Position numbers and translations under genes: made by a program. Of a stretch of 64,000 nucleotides of DNA, positions 8,915 through 18,361 are shown in pieces. How positions within the stretch are numbered: the first letter of the stretch is position 1; every line of letters begins with the position of its first letter. Under the pieces are notes generated by a model. That model had not been told where the DNA came from. It made no database searches and saw only the letters and a list, made by a program, of their open reading frames with translations. This DNA is from Streptomyces umbrinus (GTDB lineage Bacteria; Actinomycetota; Actinomycetes; Streptomycetales; Streptomycetaceae): assembly GCF_030817415.1 (NCBI RefSeq), contig NZ_JAUSZI010000002.1, positions 806,001 to 870,000 of the forward strand, written 5' to 3'.

Positions 8915-11432
8915 TCAGGCCTCGCGGTCGCGCAGTGCCGCGCCGGCCGGGAGGGTTACGGCGAGGAGGCCGAGGGATACCGCGGTCGCGGCGAAAGTGG
9001 CGTACAGCAGTGGGGGTATGTGTGGGGACTCGCCCGTCAGGCCGCGCATCATGGGGGTCAGCGTGATCATGGCGATGGTCGTTCCCAGGGCCACGCCCGC
9101 CACCGATACCAGCAGGCTCTCCCAGTGGAGCATGCGCAGCACCTGGCGGCGGGTGGAACCGACGAGGCGGAGCGTGGCCAGTTCACGGCGGCGGTCCAGG
9201 ACCGTCATCACCAGGGTGTTGACGGCGGCGATGACGGCGAAGCCGCCCAGGACGGCGGCCATCGTGTAGTTGGCCCAGGCGCCGAGTTCGCGCTCCACAT
9301 TCTGCTCGACGGCGTAGCCCGAGGCGTCGGTGACCTCGCCGAGTGCGGCGAGCGGCTTGGCTTCGCCACCGCGTACCAGCAGGGTGCTGTCGAAGGCCGA
9401 CGTGACGTGGCCGGCCAGGGCCGCGCGCTCCATGGTGACCGCCGCCAGGCCCAGGCCGCGGCCGTAGACCGCGACGACCTCCGGGCGGGCCTCGGTGCCG
9501 TCGGGGAGGTAGAGCGGCAGCTTGTCGCCGACCTCGACCTTCGCCGAGGTGGCGAGGGTCTTGTCGATGGCAATACGGCCCGCACCCATGCGGTCCAGGC
9601 TGCCGCTGCGTACGTCCAGGTCCTCCACCTTGGCGAGCTGGGCGCCGGAGCCCGAGACGCCCTGGGTCGCCGCCCCCTGCAGTGACGTCTCGCCGCCGGA
9701 GTCGACGGGCACGAGCACCTGCGTGTCGAGGAGGCTCACGGCCGCGTCTACGCCGGGAGCGCGGGCGGCCCGGGCGGCGGCGTCGGCGGGCAGGCCCGCC
9801 GGGTCCGTGACGACGTGGTCCGCGGTGATGCCGTCGCGGAGCTGTTCCGAGGCGATTCGGCTCTCGCTCGTGTGCATGAAGACGAGCGTCGAGGCGAAGG
9901 CCATCGCCAGCACGATCGGGGTGATCGCGGAGGCCAACCGGCGGGCGTTGGTACGGGAGTTGGCGGCGGCCAGCGCCGCCGAGGCGCCGCCGCCGCGCAG
10001 CAGCAGGCCAAAGAGTGCCGCGCACAGCCGGGCCACCAGCGGGCCGAGCAGGGCGACGGCGAGCATGAAGAGCATGATGACGCCGAGGGAGGCATTGGCC
10101 GCATTGTCACCGGCGGCGGAGGCGGCGACTCCGGAGAAGACCGCGCCGCCGACGAGGGCGCCCAGCCCGAGGACGGTACGGATGACGCCCGGCCGCAGCC
10201 GCTCAACCGAGGCTTCGGTGAGCGCCTGCCCCGGCTTGATCTTCGCGGGCCTGCGCCCGGCCATCCAGCCGGAGCCGAGCGCCGCGAGCAGTCCGGTGCC
10301 GACGGCGGCGAGCAGCGGGATCCAGGAGACGTGCAGATCGACCGCCTGCGGGATGGCCCCGCGGTCCTTCAGCTGCCCGAACCACCAGCGCGCCAGCGCG
10401 ATCCCGGGCAGACACCCGACCAGCCCGGCGAGCGGCGCGACGAGCAGCGCCTCCGCGGCGACCGCGCGGCGGATCTGCCGCGGGGTGGCGCCGACGGCTC
10501 GTAGCAAGCGCGAACTCGCGAGTGCGCCGGCCGACGGACAGGGCGACCGTGCCGGCCGCGGTGAAGACGGCGACCAGGGTGGCGATCCCGCCGAACTGGC
10601 TGCCGAGTCCGAGGAGCGTCTCCTTGGCATACGCCAGGCCCCGCTCCTCGGCTTCGCCGCGACCGTCGCCGGTGTGCACCTGCGCGCCGGAGCCGGCGAG
10701 GGACTTCTCGACGGCGGCTGCGAGGGCGCCGGTGTCGGCGCCGCCCGCGGCCAGCAGGGCGATGGCGTCGGCCTTGCCGGGGTGCCCGGCCAGCGCGGGT
10801 GCCTCGGCGTCGGCGAACCAGGCCGTGGCGCTGCCATCGGCCGCCGCCCCCGCCACCGCTGTGTCACCCTCCCCGGCCTTGGCCAGCCCGGACATCCGGA
10901 AGTCCGTACGGCCGGCCGCCGTTTCGAGCGCGACGGTGTCACCGATGTCGGCCTTCGCGGTACGGGCCGCGGCAGCGTCGAGCACGACCTCGCCCGCGCG
11001 CGGCGCGGCGCCCGCGGACAGCGCGGTGCCGGTGAAGGCGTGCGAGCCCCAGCCGTGGCCGGCGAGCGCGCCGTCGCCCTGCCGCACCGGGAAGGTGAAG
11101 TCCGGCACCGCGGCCTCGGCACCCGGCGCCCGGGCGGCTTTCGCCGCGAGCCCCACGTCCACGCGGGCGGTGTCCGGCAGCGGGTACACGGTTTCCTCGG
11201 GGCCGTCGATGCTGTCGGCGACGACTCGCACGGACTGGTCGGCCGCCACGACGACCGGCGCCTTCGCGTACCGCTGTGCCGGCACCGAGGCGCGGGCGCC
11301 CGTCTCCAGCAGGATGCCGCAGGCCGCGACGATCAGCGCCGACATCATCAGCGCGACGAACGTGCCCGCGAACGACGCGGGTTTGAAGCGTACGGCCGCG
11401 CGAGCGAGGCCGTTCGGGGCGAAGATCCTCAT
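8915..11432 (-). pseudogene. MacB/FtsX-type ABC transporter permease, frameshifted
   Basis: The gene encodes a roughly 838-residue permease with two FtsX modules, the partner of the ATPase it overlaps by ATGA at 11429-11432. The N-terminal half (MRIFAPNGLARAAVRFKP, first TM and large extracytoplasmic loop) and the C-terminal half (from LLRAVGATPRQIRRAV to the last TM segments) are in different frames. The switch occurs in the REFALLRAVG motif. Removing one A from the AA at 10506-10507 restores GCG CTG CTA CGA GCC and the expected protein. This is either a genuine inactivating insertion or a sequencing error; everything else in the gene looks intact. Confidence 0.75.
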
Positions 11433-12247
11433 GCCGCGGCCCCTGCCATCGCGCTCGTACGGCGGGCAAGCATCGTCATCCGCGCCGCGATCTGCTCCGC
11501 CGAACCGCGCTCCAGGCCGTCGACGAAGGTGCCGTCGTCGAGGAACAGCACGCTGTCGGCCCAGGCAGCCGCGGTCGGGTCGTGGGTGACCATGACGACG
11601 GTGGCGCCGAGGGTGTCCACCGCTCGCCGGAGCAGGCCGAGGACCTCGGCGGCCGTACCGGTGTCGAGGGCGCCGGTGGGCTCGTCGGCGAAGATCACGT
11701 CGGGGCTCGTGACCAGGGCGCGGGCGACGGCCACACGCTGCTGCTGGCCGCCGGAGAGCTCGCCGGGCCTGCGCCGCGCCTTGTCGGCGAGTCCGACCTG
11801 CGCGAGCACGGCGGCCGCCCGGCGGCGGTCCTGACGCTGACCGGCGAGGCGCAGGGGCAGCAGGACGTTCTGCTCCACGGTCAGCGACGGCAGCAGGTTG
11901 AACGCCTGGAACACGAAACCGAGGCGGCTGCGGCGGAGCTCGGTGAGCTTGTTCTCGCTCATGCCGGTGATCTCCGTACCGCCGAGGCGCACGGATCCCG
12001 CCGAGGGCCGGTCGAGCCCGGCGGCGCACTGCAGGAAGGTGGACTTGCCGGACCCGGACGGGCCCATGACCGCGGTGAACGTGCCGCGCGGGAGGGCGAG
12101 GTCGACGCCGGCGAGGGCGTGCACCGAGCCCGCGCCGCGGCCGTACTGCCGCCGGACACCGCGGAGTTCGACGGCGAGACCGGGTGTGGCGGCCGGAGCC
12201 TCCGGTCGGTCGTCCGTCTGCTGCCGCTTGCCGCTGCGTAGCTTCAT
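11429..12247 (-). CDS. ABC transporter ATP-binding protein (LolD/MacB-type)
   Basis: A 272-residue ATPase energising the adjacent FtsX-type permease, typical of exporters for antimicrobial peptides or lipoproteins. Walker A is GPSGSGKSTFLQ, the Q-loop is VFQAFNLLPSLT, the signature is LSGGQQQRVAVARAL, Walker B is VIFADEPTGALD and the H-loop is MVTHDP. The start at 12247 follows a GAGAGGGCGG ribosome-binding site, so the longer frame to 12319 is rejected. Its promoter carries copy B of the shared operator block. A two-component system follows upstream on the same strand, a common arrangement for such exporters. Confidence 0.92.
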   Translation of the reverse strand: MKLRSGKRQQTDDRPEAPAATPGLAVELRGVRRQYGRGAGSVHALAGVDLALPRGTFTAVMGPSGSGKSTFLQCAAGLDRPSAGSVRLGGTEITGMSENKLTELRRSRLGFVFQAFNLLPSLTVEQNVLLPLRLAGQRQDRRRAAAVLAQVGLADKARRRPGELSGGQQQRVAVARALVTSPDVIFADEPTGALDTGTAAEVLGLLRRAVDTLGATVVMVTHDPTAAAWADSVLFLDDGTFVDGLERGSAEQIAARMTMLARRTSAMAGAAA

Positions 12248-12285
12248 GTTCCGCCCTCTCGCGATGTTCTCGTGCCGACGAGGAG

Positions 12286-12366
12286 GAGAGTGCGGGAACG
12301 GCTGCGCGCCGGGCGTCATACCCGGGAGCCAATGTGGAGGTGCTACCGCGGTAGGGGGTGGAGGAG
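12286..12366 (-). promoter_or_regulatory. Shared promoter/operator block, copy B
   Basis: This is the second copy of the block at 8713-8793, with only a few mismatches over about 80 bp. Its palindrome CTACCGCGGTAG lies at 12343-12354. It precedes the ABC ATPase start by about 40-100 bp, the right place for a promoter and operator. Confidence 0.6.
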
Positions 12367-12632
12367 GGCCAGGGCCCGCCGGGGGCTACCGCCCGAGGCC
12401 CGAGCCCCGGCCTGTCTGCCGTGGGCGGGTGACGGTCCGCCTGCGCCGTCCGGGGTCATGGAGCGAGCCGCCCCCGACTCAGACCCCGACCCGCCCGACA
12501 CGCCTCAGGGACACCGGCACCAGCAAGTCGGGAGCGCCCACGCGCACCGTGCCACCCCCGGAGCCACAGGCCCCTCCGCTCCGATGGCGACGCGCTCGGC
12601 GTCCCGGGGCCTCAGTCCCAGTCGGGCCCGTC

Positions 12633-13307
12633 CTACTCCCCCGGGGCCACCAGCCCCGATTCGTACGCGAAGACCACCGCCTGGGCGCGGTCGCGCAGGT
12701 CGAGCTTGGTGAGGACGCGGCTCACGTGCGTCTTCACCGTCTGCTCGGCCAGCACCAGCGTCTCCGCGATCTCCGAGTTGGACTGGCCTCGGGCCACCAG
12801 GGTGAGGACCTCGGTTTCACGTTCCGTCAGTGCCTTGAGCCGCAGCGCGGGCTTGCCTCGGCCCGCGGGACGTTGCCGGGCGAAGTCCGCGATGAGGCGG
12901 CGCGTCACGGAGGGGGCGAGCAGCGCGTCGCCCGAGGCCACGACGCGTACCGCCGCGATGAGGTCGGCCGGCGGCGCGTCCTTCAGCAGGAAGCCGCTCG
13001 CGCCCGCCCGCAGCGCCTCGTAGACGTAGTCGTCGACGTCGAACGTGGTGAGCATCAGCACGCGTGGCCGGTGCGTCACGCCCGGCGGGGGTGCGAGGAG
13101 GCGGCGCGCGGCCTCCAGGCCGTCCATCTCGGGCATACGGACGTCCATCAGTACGACGTCGGGATGGGTGCTCCGGCTCAGCTCGACGCCCTGCGCACCG
13201 TTGGGGGCCTCGCCCACCACGTCGATGTCGCTCTGGGCGGCCAGCAGCGCGGCGAAGCCGGCCCGCACCATGGCCTGGTCGTCGACGATGATGACGCGCG
13301 TGGTCAC
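12633..13307 (-). CDS. NarL/LuxR-family response regulator
   Basis: A 224-residue response regulator. The receiver domain (residues 4-125) has the acidic pair DD at 9-10, phospho-acceptor Asp55 in VVLMDVRMP, and the conserved Lys in FLLKDAPP. The C-terminal LuxR HTH (about 155-215) reads LTERETEVLTLVARG and VKTHVSRVLTKL. The GTG start overlaps the TGA of the sensor kinase (GTGA), so the two are translationally coupled. It probably controls the nearby exporters through the repeated CTACCGCGGTAG-containing promoters; that link is an inference from position. Confidence 0.92.
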   Translation of the reverse strand: MTTRVIIVDDQAMVRAGFAALLAAQSDIDVVGEAPNGAQGVELSRSTHPDVVLMDVRMPEMDGLEAARRLLAPPPGVTHRPRVLMLTTFDVDDYVYEALRAGASGFLLKDAPPADLIAAVRVVASGDALLAPSVTRRLIADFARQRPAGRGKPALRLKALTERETEVLTLVARGQSNSEIAETLVLAEQTVKTHVSRVLTKLDLRDRAQAVVFAYESGLVAPGE

Positions 13308-14560
13308 GTGAAGTCCTTTTCGGTCAGGGGAAGTTGGGCGGCCACCCGGAAGCCGCCGCCCGGCAGCGGCCCCGCGTCGAGGGTGCCGCCGACGAGCCGC
13401 ACCCGCTCGCGCATACCGACGAGGCCGTGCCCGGTGCCGCCCTCCTCGAGCGGCGCGGCGGGCGGCTCGGGCGACGGCCCGTTGACCACGAGAACGGTGA
13501 GCCGCGCACTGTCCTCCGAACCTGACTCGGACTCGGACTCGGACACGGACTCCGACAACGACACCTGTGTCGGAGCGCCCGGCGCGTGCCGCACGACGTT
13601 CGCGAGGGCCTCCTGGACGATGCGGTACGCGGAGAGGCCCACCGCCTCGGGCACGTCGGCGTCGCAAGGGGTGAACTCCACCGGCACGCCAGCCCTTGCC
13701 GTCGCCTCCACCAGCTGCCCGATCCGCGTCAGGCCCGGCTGGGGCGCGAGTTCGCCGTTCGCCTCCTCGTTCCGCAGCACGCCGAGGAGCCGTCGCATCT
13801 CGCCGAGCGACTCGCGCGAGGTCGCCGCGATGGACGTGAACTCCTCCTGCACGTCCGGCGGGAGCCGTTCCAGGCGGTACGCCGCGGTGTCCGCCTGCAC
13901 CGTGATGACGGACATGTGGTGCGCCACCACGTCGTGCAGCTCACGCGCGATACGGGCGCGCTCCTCCAGCAGCGTCCGCCGGTCTCGCTCGGCCTCGCTG
14001 ATCGTCTCCTGCTCGGCCAGCCTGCGCTGCGCGTCGTACCGCTCGCGGAGCGCACCGCCGAGCACGAGTACGACGCCGCTGAGAATGGTGAGCAGTACGT
14101 TCATGGCGCTCGCGCCGTTGGGCGCGAAGAACCCCAGGCCGACGTTCGCGGCCGCCGTGGCCAGCCACACCAGCAGCAGCGTTCGGCGCGGCTCGCGGAG
14201 GCCGAGGGCGAGGCAGAGACCGACGTATCCGACGATCTCCATGGGCGGGAACGGCCACAGGAGCTGCTCTTTGAAGTCGACGGTGAGCAGGGCGAGCGCT
14301 CCGGCCACGTCCGCGGCGAAGATCACGTACCAGGCCTGCAGCGGGCGGACGACGGCGAGCAGCAGTGGTGCCGCCTGCGCGACGGCCAGCGCGCTCGCGA
14401 TGCCGCCGTTCAGGCCGTAGTCGGCGGTGAGCACCTGGATGGTGGTGGGCAGCAGGGCGACGCTCAGCACGAACGCCACGGCCCACGGCAGCAGCCGTAC
14501 CCACCGACGCGAAGCCCCCGCGAGCAGCGCGCGCGGGGGTTCCTCCTCCACTGAGGTCAT
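13304..14560 (-). CDS. Sensor histidine kinase (HisKA_3/NarX-DesK class)
   Basis: A 418-residue membrane kinase. Five or more hydrophobic helices lie in residues 20-165, with very short loops and no large extracytoplasmic domain, suggesting it senses the membrane. The dimerisation box ARIARELHDVVAHHMSV holds the phospho-acceptor His near residue 209. The ATPase domain includes AYRIVQEALANVVRHAPG (N box) and GTGHGLVGMRERVRLVGG (G box). Between the N and G boxes is a low-complexity Ser/Glu run encoded by a ctcgga-type hexamer repeat. It is coupled to the response regulator and is only 73 bases downstream of a desaturase gene. Confidence 0.9.
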   Translation of the reverse strand: MTSVEEEPPRALLAGASRRWVRLLPWAVAFVLSVALLPTTIQVLTADYGLNGGIASALAVAQAAPLLLAVVRPLQAWYVIFAADVAGALALLTVDFKEQLLWPFPPMEIVGYVGLCLALGLREPRRTLLLVWLATAAANVGLGFFAPNGASAMNVLLTILSGVVLVLGGALRERYDAQRRLAEQETISEAERDRRTLLEERARIARELHDVVAHHMSVITVQADTAAYRLERLPPDVQEEFTSIAATSRESLGEMRRLLGVLRNEEANGELAPQPGLTRIGQLVEATARAGVPVEFTPCDADVPEAVGLSAYRIVQEALANVVRHAPGAPTQVSLSESVSESESESGSEDSARLTVLVVNGPSPEPPAAPLEEGGTGHGLVGMRERVRLVGGTLDAGPLPGGGFRVAAQLPLTEKDFT

Positions 14561-14633
14561 GGGCCCCAGCCTATGTGAGGCGGGACGACGTCAGGAGACG
14601 CGCAACTGCCGGGCCGACTTGGCGGAACCGCGG

Positions 14634-15728
14634 TCACCGAGACCGCCGAACCCGTGAATGGCTCCTGTCGGAGCGCAGCGGTTCTCCCACTTCGTGCATG
14701 TGCCGCAGGGCCTGGCGGTAGGAGTCGATGAGGCCGGTCTCCGCGTAGGGGATTCCGAGGTCGCGGCAGTGGGCCTTCACCATGGACTGGGCGAGCCTCA
14801 GGTGGGGGCGGGGCATGCTCGGGAACAGGTGGTGCTCGATCTGGTAGTTGAGGCCGCCGAGGAACCAGTCGGTGAGGACGCTGCCCCTGATGTTGCGGGA
14901 CGTGAGGACCTGGCGTCGCAGGTGTCCCCACTTCTCGCCGTCGGGGTCGGGCATGTCCATCCCCTTGTGGTTGGGCGCGAAGGCCATGCCCAGGTGCAGC
15001 CCGAACAGGGCTTGATGGAGCGCCGTGAAGACGAGTGCGTGCGCGAGCGGCATGGTCGTCAGGAGCAGGGTGACGTACCCGGCGATGTGGGCGACGAGGA
15101 GCGCGCCCTCCACCAGGCGCTCGCGGCCGCTCTGGCGGCGCAGGTCCTGGAAGCCGTGGAGCTTCAGGGCGAGGCCTTCGAGGAGGGTGAGGGGGAAGAA
15201 AAGCCATGCCTGGTGGCGGGTGAGCCAGCCGCGGAGACCCGTGCGGCTGGCGGCCTGCTCGCTGGTGAAGACGAGGACGTCGGCGGCGACGTCTGGGTCC
15301 TTGCCGATGTGATTGGGGTTGGCGTGATGGCGGTTGTGCTTGTCGTTCCACCACGCGTAGCTCATACCGAGCAGCAGGTTGCCGTGGACGAGGCCGATGC
15401 GGCGGTTCGTGACGCGGTTGCCGCTGATCTGGGCATGGCCCGCGTCGTGGCCGATGAACGCCGTGCGGGCGCACAGAACGGCGAGGACGGGAGCGAGAGC
15501 GAGTACCCACCACGAATCGCCGATGAGTGCCATGCCGGTGACGGTGGCGGCCAGACAGAGCACGTTGGTCGCTATGGTGCGCGCGTACCAGCCGGTGCGC
15601 CGGTCGAGTAGCTCCTGTTCCTTGACGTCGTGCAGCAGGGGCGTGAACTCGCTGCCCGTGTCCGGTGGGGACTGCCTCGCGGCGGTCTTCTCGGGGTGCG
15701 GCAGAGCGGTTTCGCCGGCCAAGGACAT
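14634..15728 (-). CDS. Membrane fatty acid desaturase (front-end/acyl-lipid type)
   Basis: A 364-residue integral membrane di-iron desaturase that introduces a double bond into membrane acyl chains. Its three histidine boxes are HDAGHAQ, NDKHNRHHANPN and QIEHHLFPSMPRPHL; the Gln at the start of the third box is typical of front-end and linoleoyl-CoA-like desaturases. Hydrophobic pairs separate boxes 1-2 and 2-3. The ATG at 15728 (MSLAGETALPHPEKTAARQ) is chosen over a long non-homologous extension. It lies upstream of the two-component system on the same strand, reminiscent of DesK/DesR-des of Bacillus, although it lacks the shared operator block. Confidence 0.9.
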   Translation of the reverse strand: MSLAGETALPHPEKTAARQSPPDTGSEFTPLLHDVKEQELLDRRTGWYARTIATNVLCLAATVTGMALIGDSWWVLALAPVLAVLCARTAFIGHDAGHAQISGNRVTNRRIGLVHGNLLLGMSYAWWNDKHNRHHANPNHIGKDPDVAADVLVFTSEQAASRTGLRGWLTRHQAWLFFPLTLLEGLALKLHGFQDLRRQSGRERLVEGALLVAHIAGYVTLLLTTMPLAHALVFTALHQALFGLHLGMAFAPNHKGMDMPDPDGEKWGHLRRQVLTSRNIRGSVLTDWFLGGLNYQIEHHLFPSMPRPHLRLAQSMVKAHCRDLGIPYAETGLIDSYRQALRHMHEVGEPLRSDRSHSRVRRSR

Positions 15729-15898
15729 GGTTGTACTCCTGTGTTCGGTGGATGGTGTCGATGCGGCACGCGGCTCGTCGGCCCGGCCTGAAATGACGTA
15801 CGGATCCCGGGTGTTGGCGGGCCATGGAGCCATCACCCGGCCGATCGGGGGCCTGCACGCTGAAGGGGGTGTGCGAGTGTCCGTGCGGTGGCCCCGGA

Positions 15899-15970
15899 TC
15901 GCGGTGCCATGTCGGTCCGTGGTCGCGGTGATACAGCGGTGCGTAGTCGCGGTGACACGGCGGTCCGTAT
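15899..15970. repeat. Three tandem 24-bp repeats
   Basis: Three imperfect 24-bp units, each beginning tcgcggtg, run head to tail between the acyltransferase stop and the desaturase start. They lie about 170-240 bp upstream of the desaturase start, so they could be an array of binding sites or just a slipped repeat. Confidence 0.6.
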
Positions 15971-15979
15971 GGGCATTGC

Positions 15980-17191
15980 TCACGCCGCCAGCACGAAGTA
16001 GGCGAAGCCCGCCGCCAGCACGCCCGCCACCGCGCGGCGGGTCCTGCTCGTGCGGTCCCATGGGGTCTCAAAGGGCTGGGCGAACTTCGCGATCGCCACG
16101 AGCAGCCCCGCGAAGAGCGGCAGCCAGGCCATCCGCGCCAGGATCCATCCGGCCGAGTCCGGCGCGGTGGTCAGGCCGGGGATCTCGCCGACGTACGAGG
16201 CGGGGACCGCGGCGGCGAGCATCGCCGTCTGGTGCCAGCACAGGATCGTCATCGCCGACAGGTTGATCATCACCACCGGGGCCCACAGGGCGGGCCGCCG
16301 GAGCAGCCGGGCCAGCCGGTCGCGCAGCAGGATCGCCGCGCCGGACTGGGCGGCCGCGAGCGCCAGGACCAGCAGTGACGGCGGATGGGAGTTGGTACGG
16401 GACGTGCCGGGCACGCCCACCATCGACGCCGGGTAGTGGAAGGCGAGCAGCAGGGTGGCGAACAGGGCCGCGCCGCCCGCGAACAGCAGCCACGCCTCGC
16501 GGCGGCCCAGCCGCTTGTCCGCCCAGGACACGCCCAGTTGGTAGGCGAACATCCAGCCCGGGAGCAGGTTGAGCAGACTCACCCAGGACGGCATCGCGTC
16601 CGAGTACGGCCCGTAGCGGAGGAAGTCGACGACCGCGACCGAGCCGAGGAGCGGGGCCGCGGCCCGGAAGCCGAGGCGCTGCGAGGCGCGGACGCAGTAC
16701 GGCGTGAGGGCTGTGATCACGGCGTAGACGCCGACGAACCACAGGGGCTGGACGACCAGTGTCGACGCGGTGTGCAGGGTGGCGGTCGGGACGCCGAGGC
16801 CGTAATGGAGGGTGGGAAGTAGCAGCGCCCACACGGCGGTGACGCCGAGGACCGGGCGGCCCAGGCGGGTGAGCCGGCCGGTGATCCACTCGCGGGCCGA
16901 CCCCTTGCGGCGCCGGTAGGAGAGGTACGAGGAGTAGCCGCCGACCAGGAAGAAGATGCCCAGCATCTGGAGGATCCAGCTGGCCGGGGCCAGCACGCCG
17001 AACGTGGCCAGCGGGCTGGCGTTGCGCAGGCCGCCGCCGGTGTCGAGGGTGAAGCCACCGAGCAGCCAGTGGCCGGTCGGGACGGCCAGGAGCGCCAGCG
17101 CGCGCAAACCGTCGACAGCGCGGTCGCGGTGGGCGGGGGTCCGGTCGTCGATCTTGGCGGTGAGCTTCGCGAGCTTCGTGGAGGTCTTCAT
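15980..17191 (-). CDS. Acyltransferase-3 family membrane protein
   Basis: A roughly 403-residue protein with about ten membrane segments, of the acyltransferase-3 family that O-acylates sugars, lipids or antibiotics. The N-terminal catalytic region holds RAVDGLRALALLAVPTGHW, with the conserved Arg-x-x-x-G-x-R and an exposed His. A cytoplasmic basic loop (SYRRRKGSAREWITGRL) follows helix 3, and FFLVGGYSSYLSYRRR matches the family. The ATG at 17191 overlaps the stop of the upstream hydrolase (TGATG); a GTG one codon earlier is also possible. The pair is therefore one operon. Confidence 0.85.
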   Translation of the reverse strand: MKTSTKLAKLTAKIDDRTPAHRDRAVDGLRALALLAVPTGHWLLGGFTLDTGGGLRNASPLATFGVLAPASWILQMLGIFFLVGGYSSYLSYRRRKGSAREWITGRLTRLGRPVLGVTAVWALLLPTLHYGLGVPTATLHTASTLVVQPLWFVGVYAVITALTPYCVRASQRLGFRAAAPLLGSVAVVDFLRYGPYSDAMPSWVSLLNLLPGWMFAYQLGVSWADKRLGRREAWLLFAGGAALFATLLLAFHYPASMVGVPGTSRTNSHPPSLLVLALAAAQSGAAILLRDRLARLLRRPALWAPVVMINLSAMTILCWHQTAMLAAAVPASYVGEIPGLTTAPDSAGWILARMAWLPLFAGLLVAIAKFAQPFETPWDRTSRTRRAVAGVLAAGFAYFVLAA

Positions 17192-18165
17192 CACAGGTCT
17201 CCGCCGGCGATCGCCGCGAACGCGGTCAGGGTGGAGGTACCGGGAGTGAAGTACTCGTCGTGTGCCGGGACGTCGTCGGCGGGCAGGACGGTCGCACCGA
17301 AGTCGGGCGAGGTGGGGTCCGCGCCGTGACCCAGCCCCAGGACCTCGACGTTGGGGACGCGGTCGATCCAGTCGTCCGGGGACTTCGCCGCCCAGATGTG
17401 GGCATCGGTGCCCAGCGCGGTGACGTCGTCGGCGCGCATGCCGGGCGAGCCCATGACGACGATGTCGTTCGCGTCGGTGTCGTGTGCGGCGAGGCCGCAG
17501 GCCACCGAGCCGTAGCTGTGGCAGAAGAGGGAGGGGGCGGGGAGGCCGGCCGCGTCCAGACCCTCGGTGAAACGGGTGAGGCGCTCGGCACCGGTCTCGG
17601 CGAGCCGGCCCGTCGCCAGGTCGGGGCCGATGCCCGAGGGGGTGGTGTAGCCGGCCCAGGCGATGACGGCCGTGTCGTCACCCGCCTCCTCCTGGAGATC
17701 GGCGGCCCACTGTGCCGTACGGTCGAACGTCGAGATGCCGATGTCCGAGCCGGGGACGATCACCGAGACGTGGGTGGCGTTCTCCAGGTTGCCCGCGACC
17801 CGCACGATCAGGCCGCGGCCGCGCGGGTCGTATGCCAGGACCTGGTCGCCTGCGGGGGCGTTGGCCTCGTAACGGAGGCTTACGGGGACGCCGTCGAGGT
17901 TGCCCACCACGGTGGGGTGGTCCTCGACGAATCGCCGCTGCTGAGTGTCGGTCAGGTCGGCGAAGAAGACCGCCACTTCGGCCGGGGTGGCCGTGGTGGG
18001 GTCCGGTAGTTCCTTGCCCAGAGAGTCGTCCGCCAGCCAGGCGGCGGTGCCGGGGAGCGGACCACTCAGCGCGCTCTCGGTGCTCTCCGAGGCCCAGCCT
18101 GCCGTGCTGCCGACCAGCAGTGCGGTCAGTACGGCCGTGGTCAGGGCCTGCTTGAAGCGGCGCAT
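17191..18165 (-). CDS. Secreted alpha/beta hydrolase, DUF1023 family
   Basis: A 324-residue predicted secreted hydrolase. The signal peptide is MRRFKQALTTAVLTALLVG, ending near residue 25. The DUF1023 core follows, with the nucleophile elbow CHSYGS (GxSxG-like: Ser near residue 216) after LPAPSLF. The final HDEYFTPGT holds a candidate catalytic His. DUF1023 proteins are actinobacterial esterase-like enzymes of uncertain substrate. It is the first gene of a two-gene operon with the acyltransferase. Its promoter carries the third, diverged copy of the shared operator motif. Confidence 0.85.
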   Translation of the reverse strand: MRRFKQALTTAVLTALLVGSTAGWASESTESALSGPLPGTAAWLADDSLGKELPDPTTATPAEVAVFFADLTDTQQRRFVEDHPTVVGNLDGVPVSLRYEANAPAGDQVLAYDPRGRGLIVRVAGNLENATHVSVIVPGSDIGISTFDRTAQWAADLQEEAGDDTAVIAWAGYTTPSGIGPDLATGRLAETGAERLTRFTEGLDAAGLPAPSLFCHSYGSVACGLAAHDTDANDIVVMGSPGMRADDVTALGTDAHIWAAKSPDDWIDRVPNVEVLGLGHGADPTSPDFGATVLPADDVPAHDEYFTPGTSTLTAFAAIAGGDL

Positions 18166-18232
18166 CCGTGCGTCTCCCTCTGTCTCGTCCGTGGTGACGG
18201 GGAGGAAGGTAGGAAGACGGTTGGGCGTGGTG

Positions 18233-18280
18233 CGTCACGCTGGGGAGCCAAGTCGGGAGTGATACCCCGGTAGGGGGTGG
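18233..18280 (-). promoter_or_regulatory. Shared promoter/operator block, diverged copy C
   Basis: The minus strand reads CCACCCCCTACCGGGGTATC, then TTGGCTCCC, then GTGACG, in the same order and spacing as copies A and B. The half-sites are conserved but the palindrome is imperfect. It lies about 70-115 bp upstream of the DUF1023 gene. Confidence 0.5.
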
Positions 18281-18361
18281 CTCAGGTGCTGGCCCCCGGG
18301 CTGGGCGGGGGTTTCCCCGCAGGAGTGGAGGCGGGAGTGCCGGGACGAGCTTTTCCGCCGG

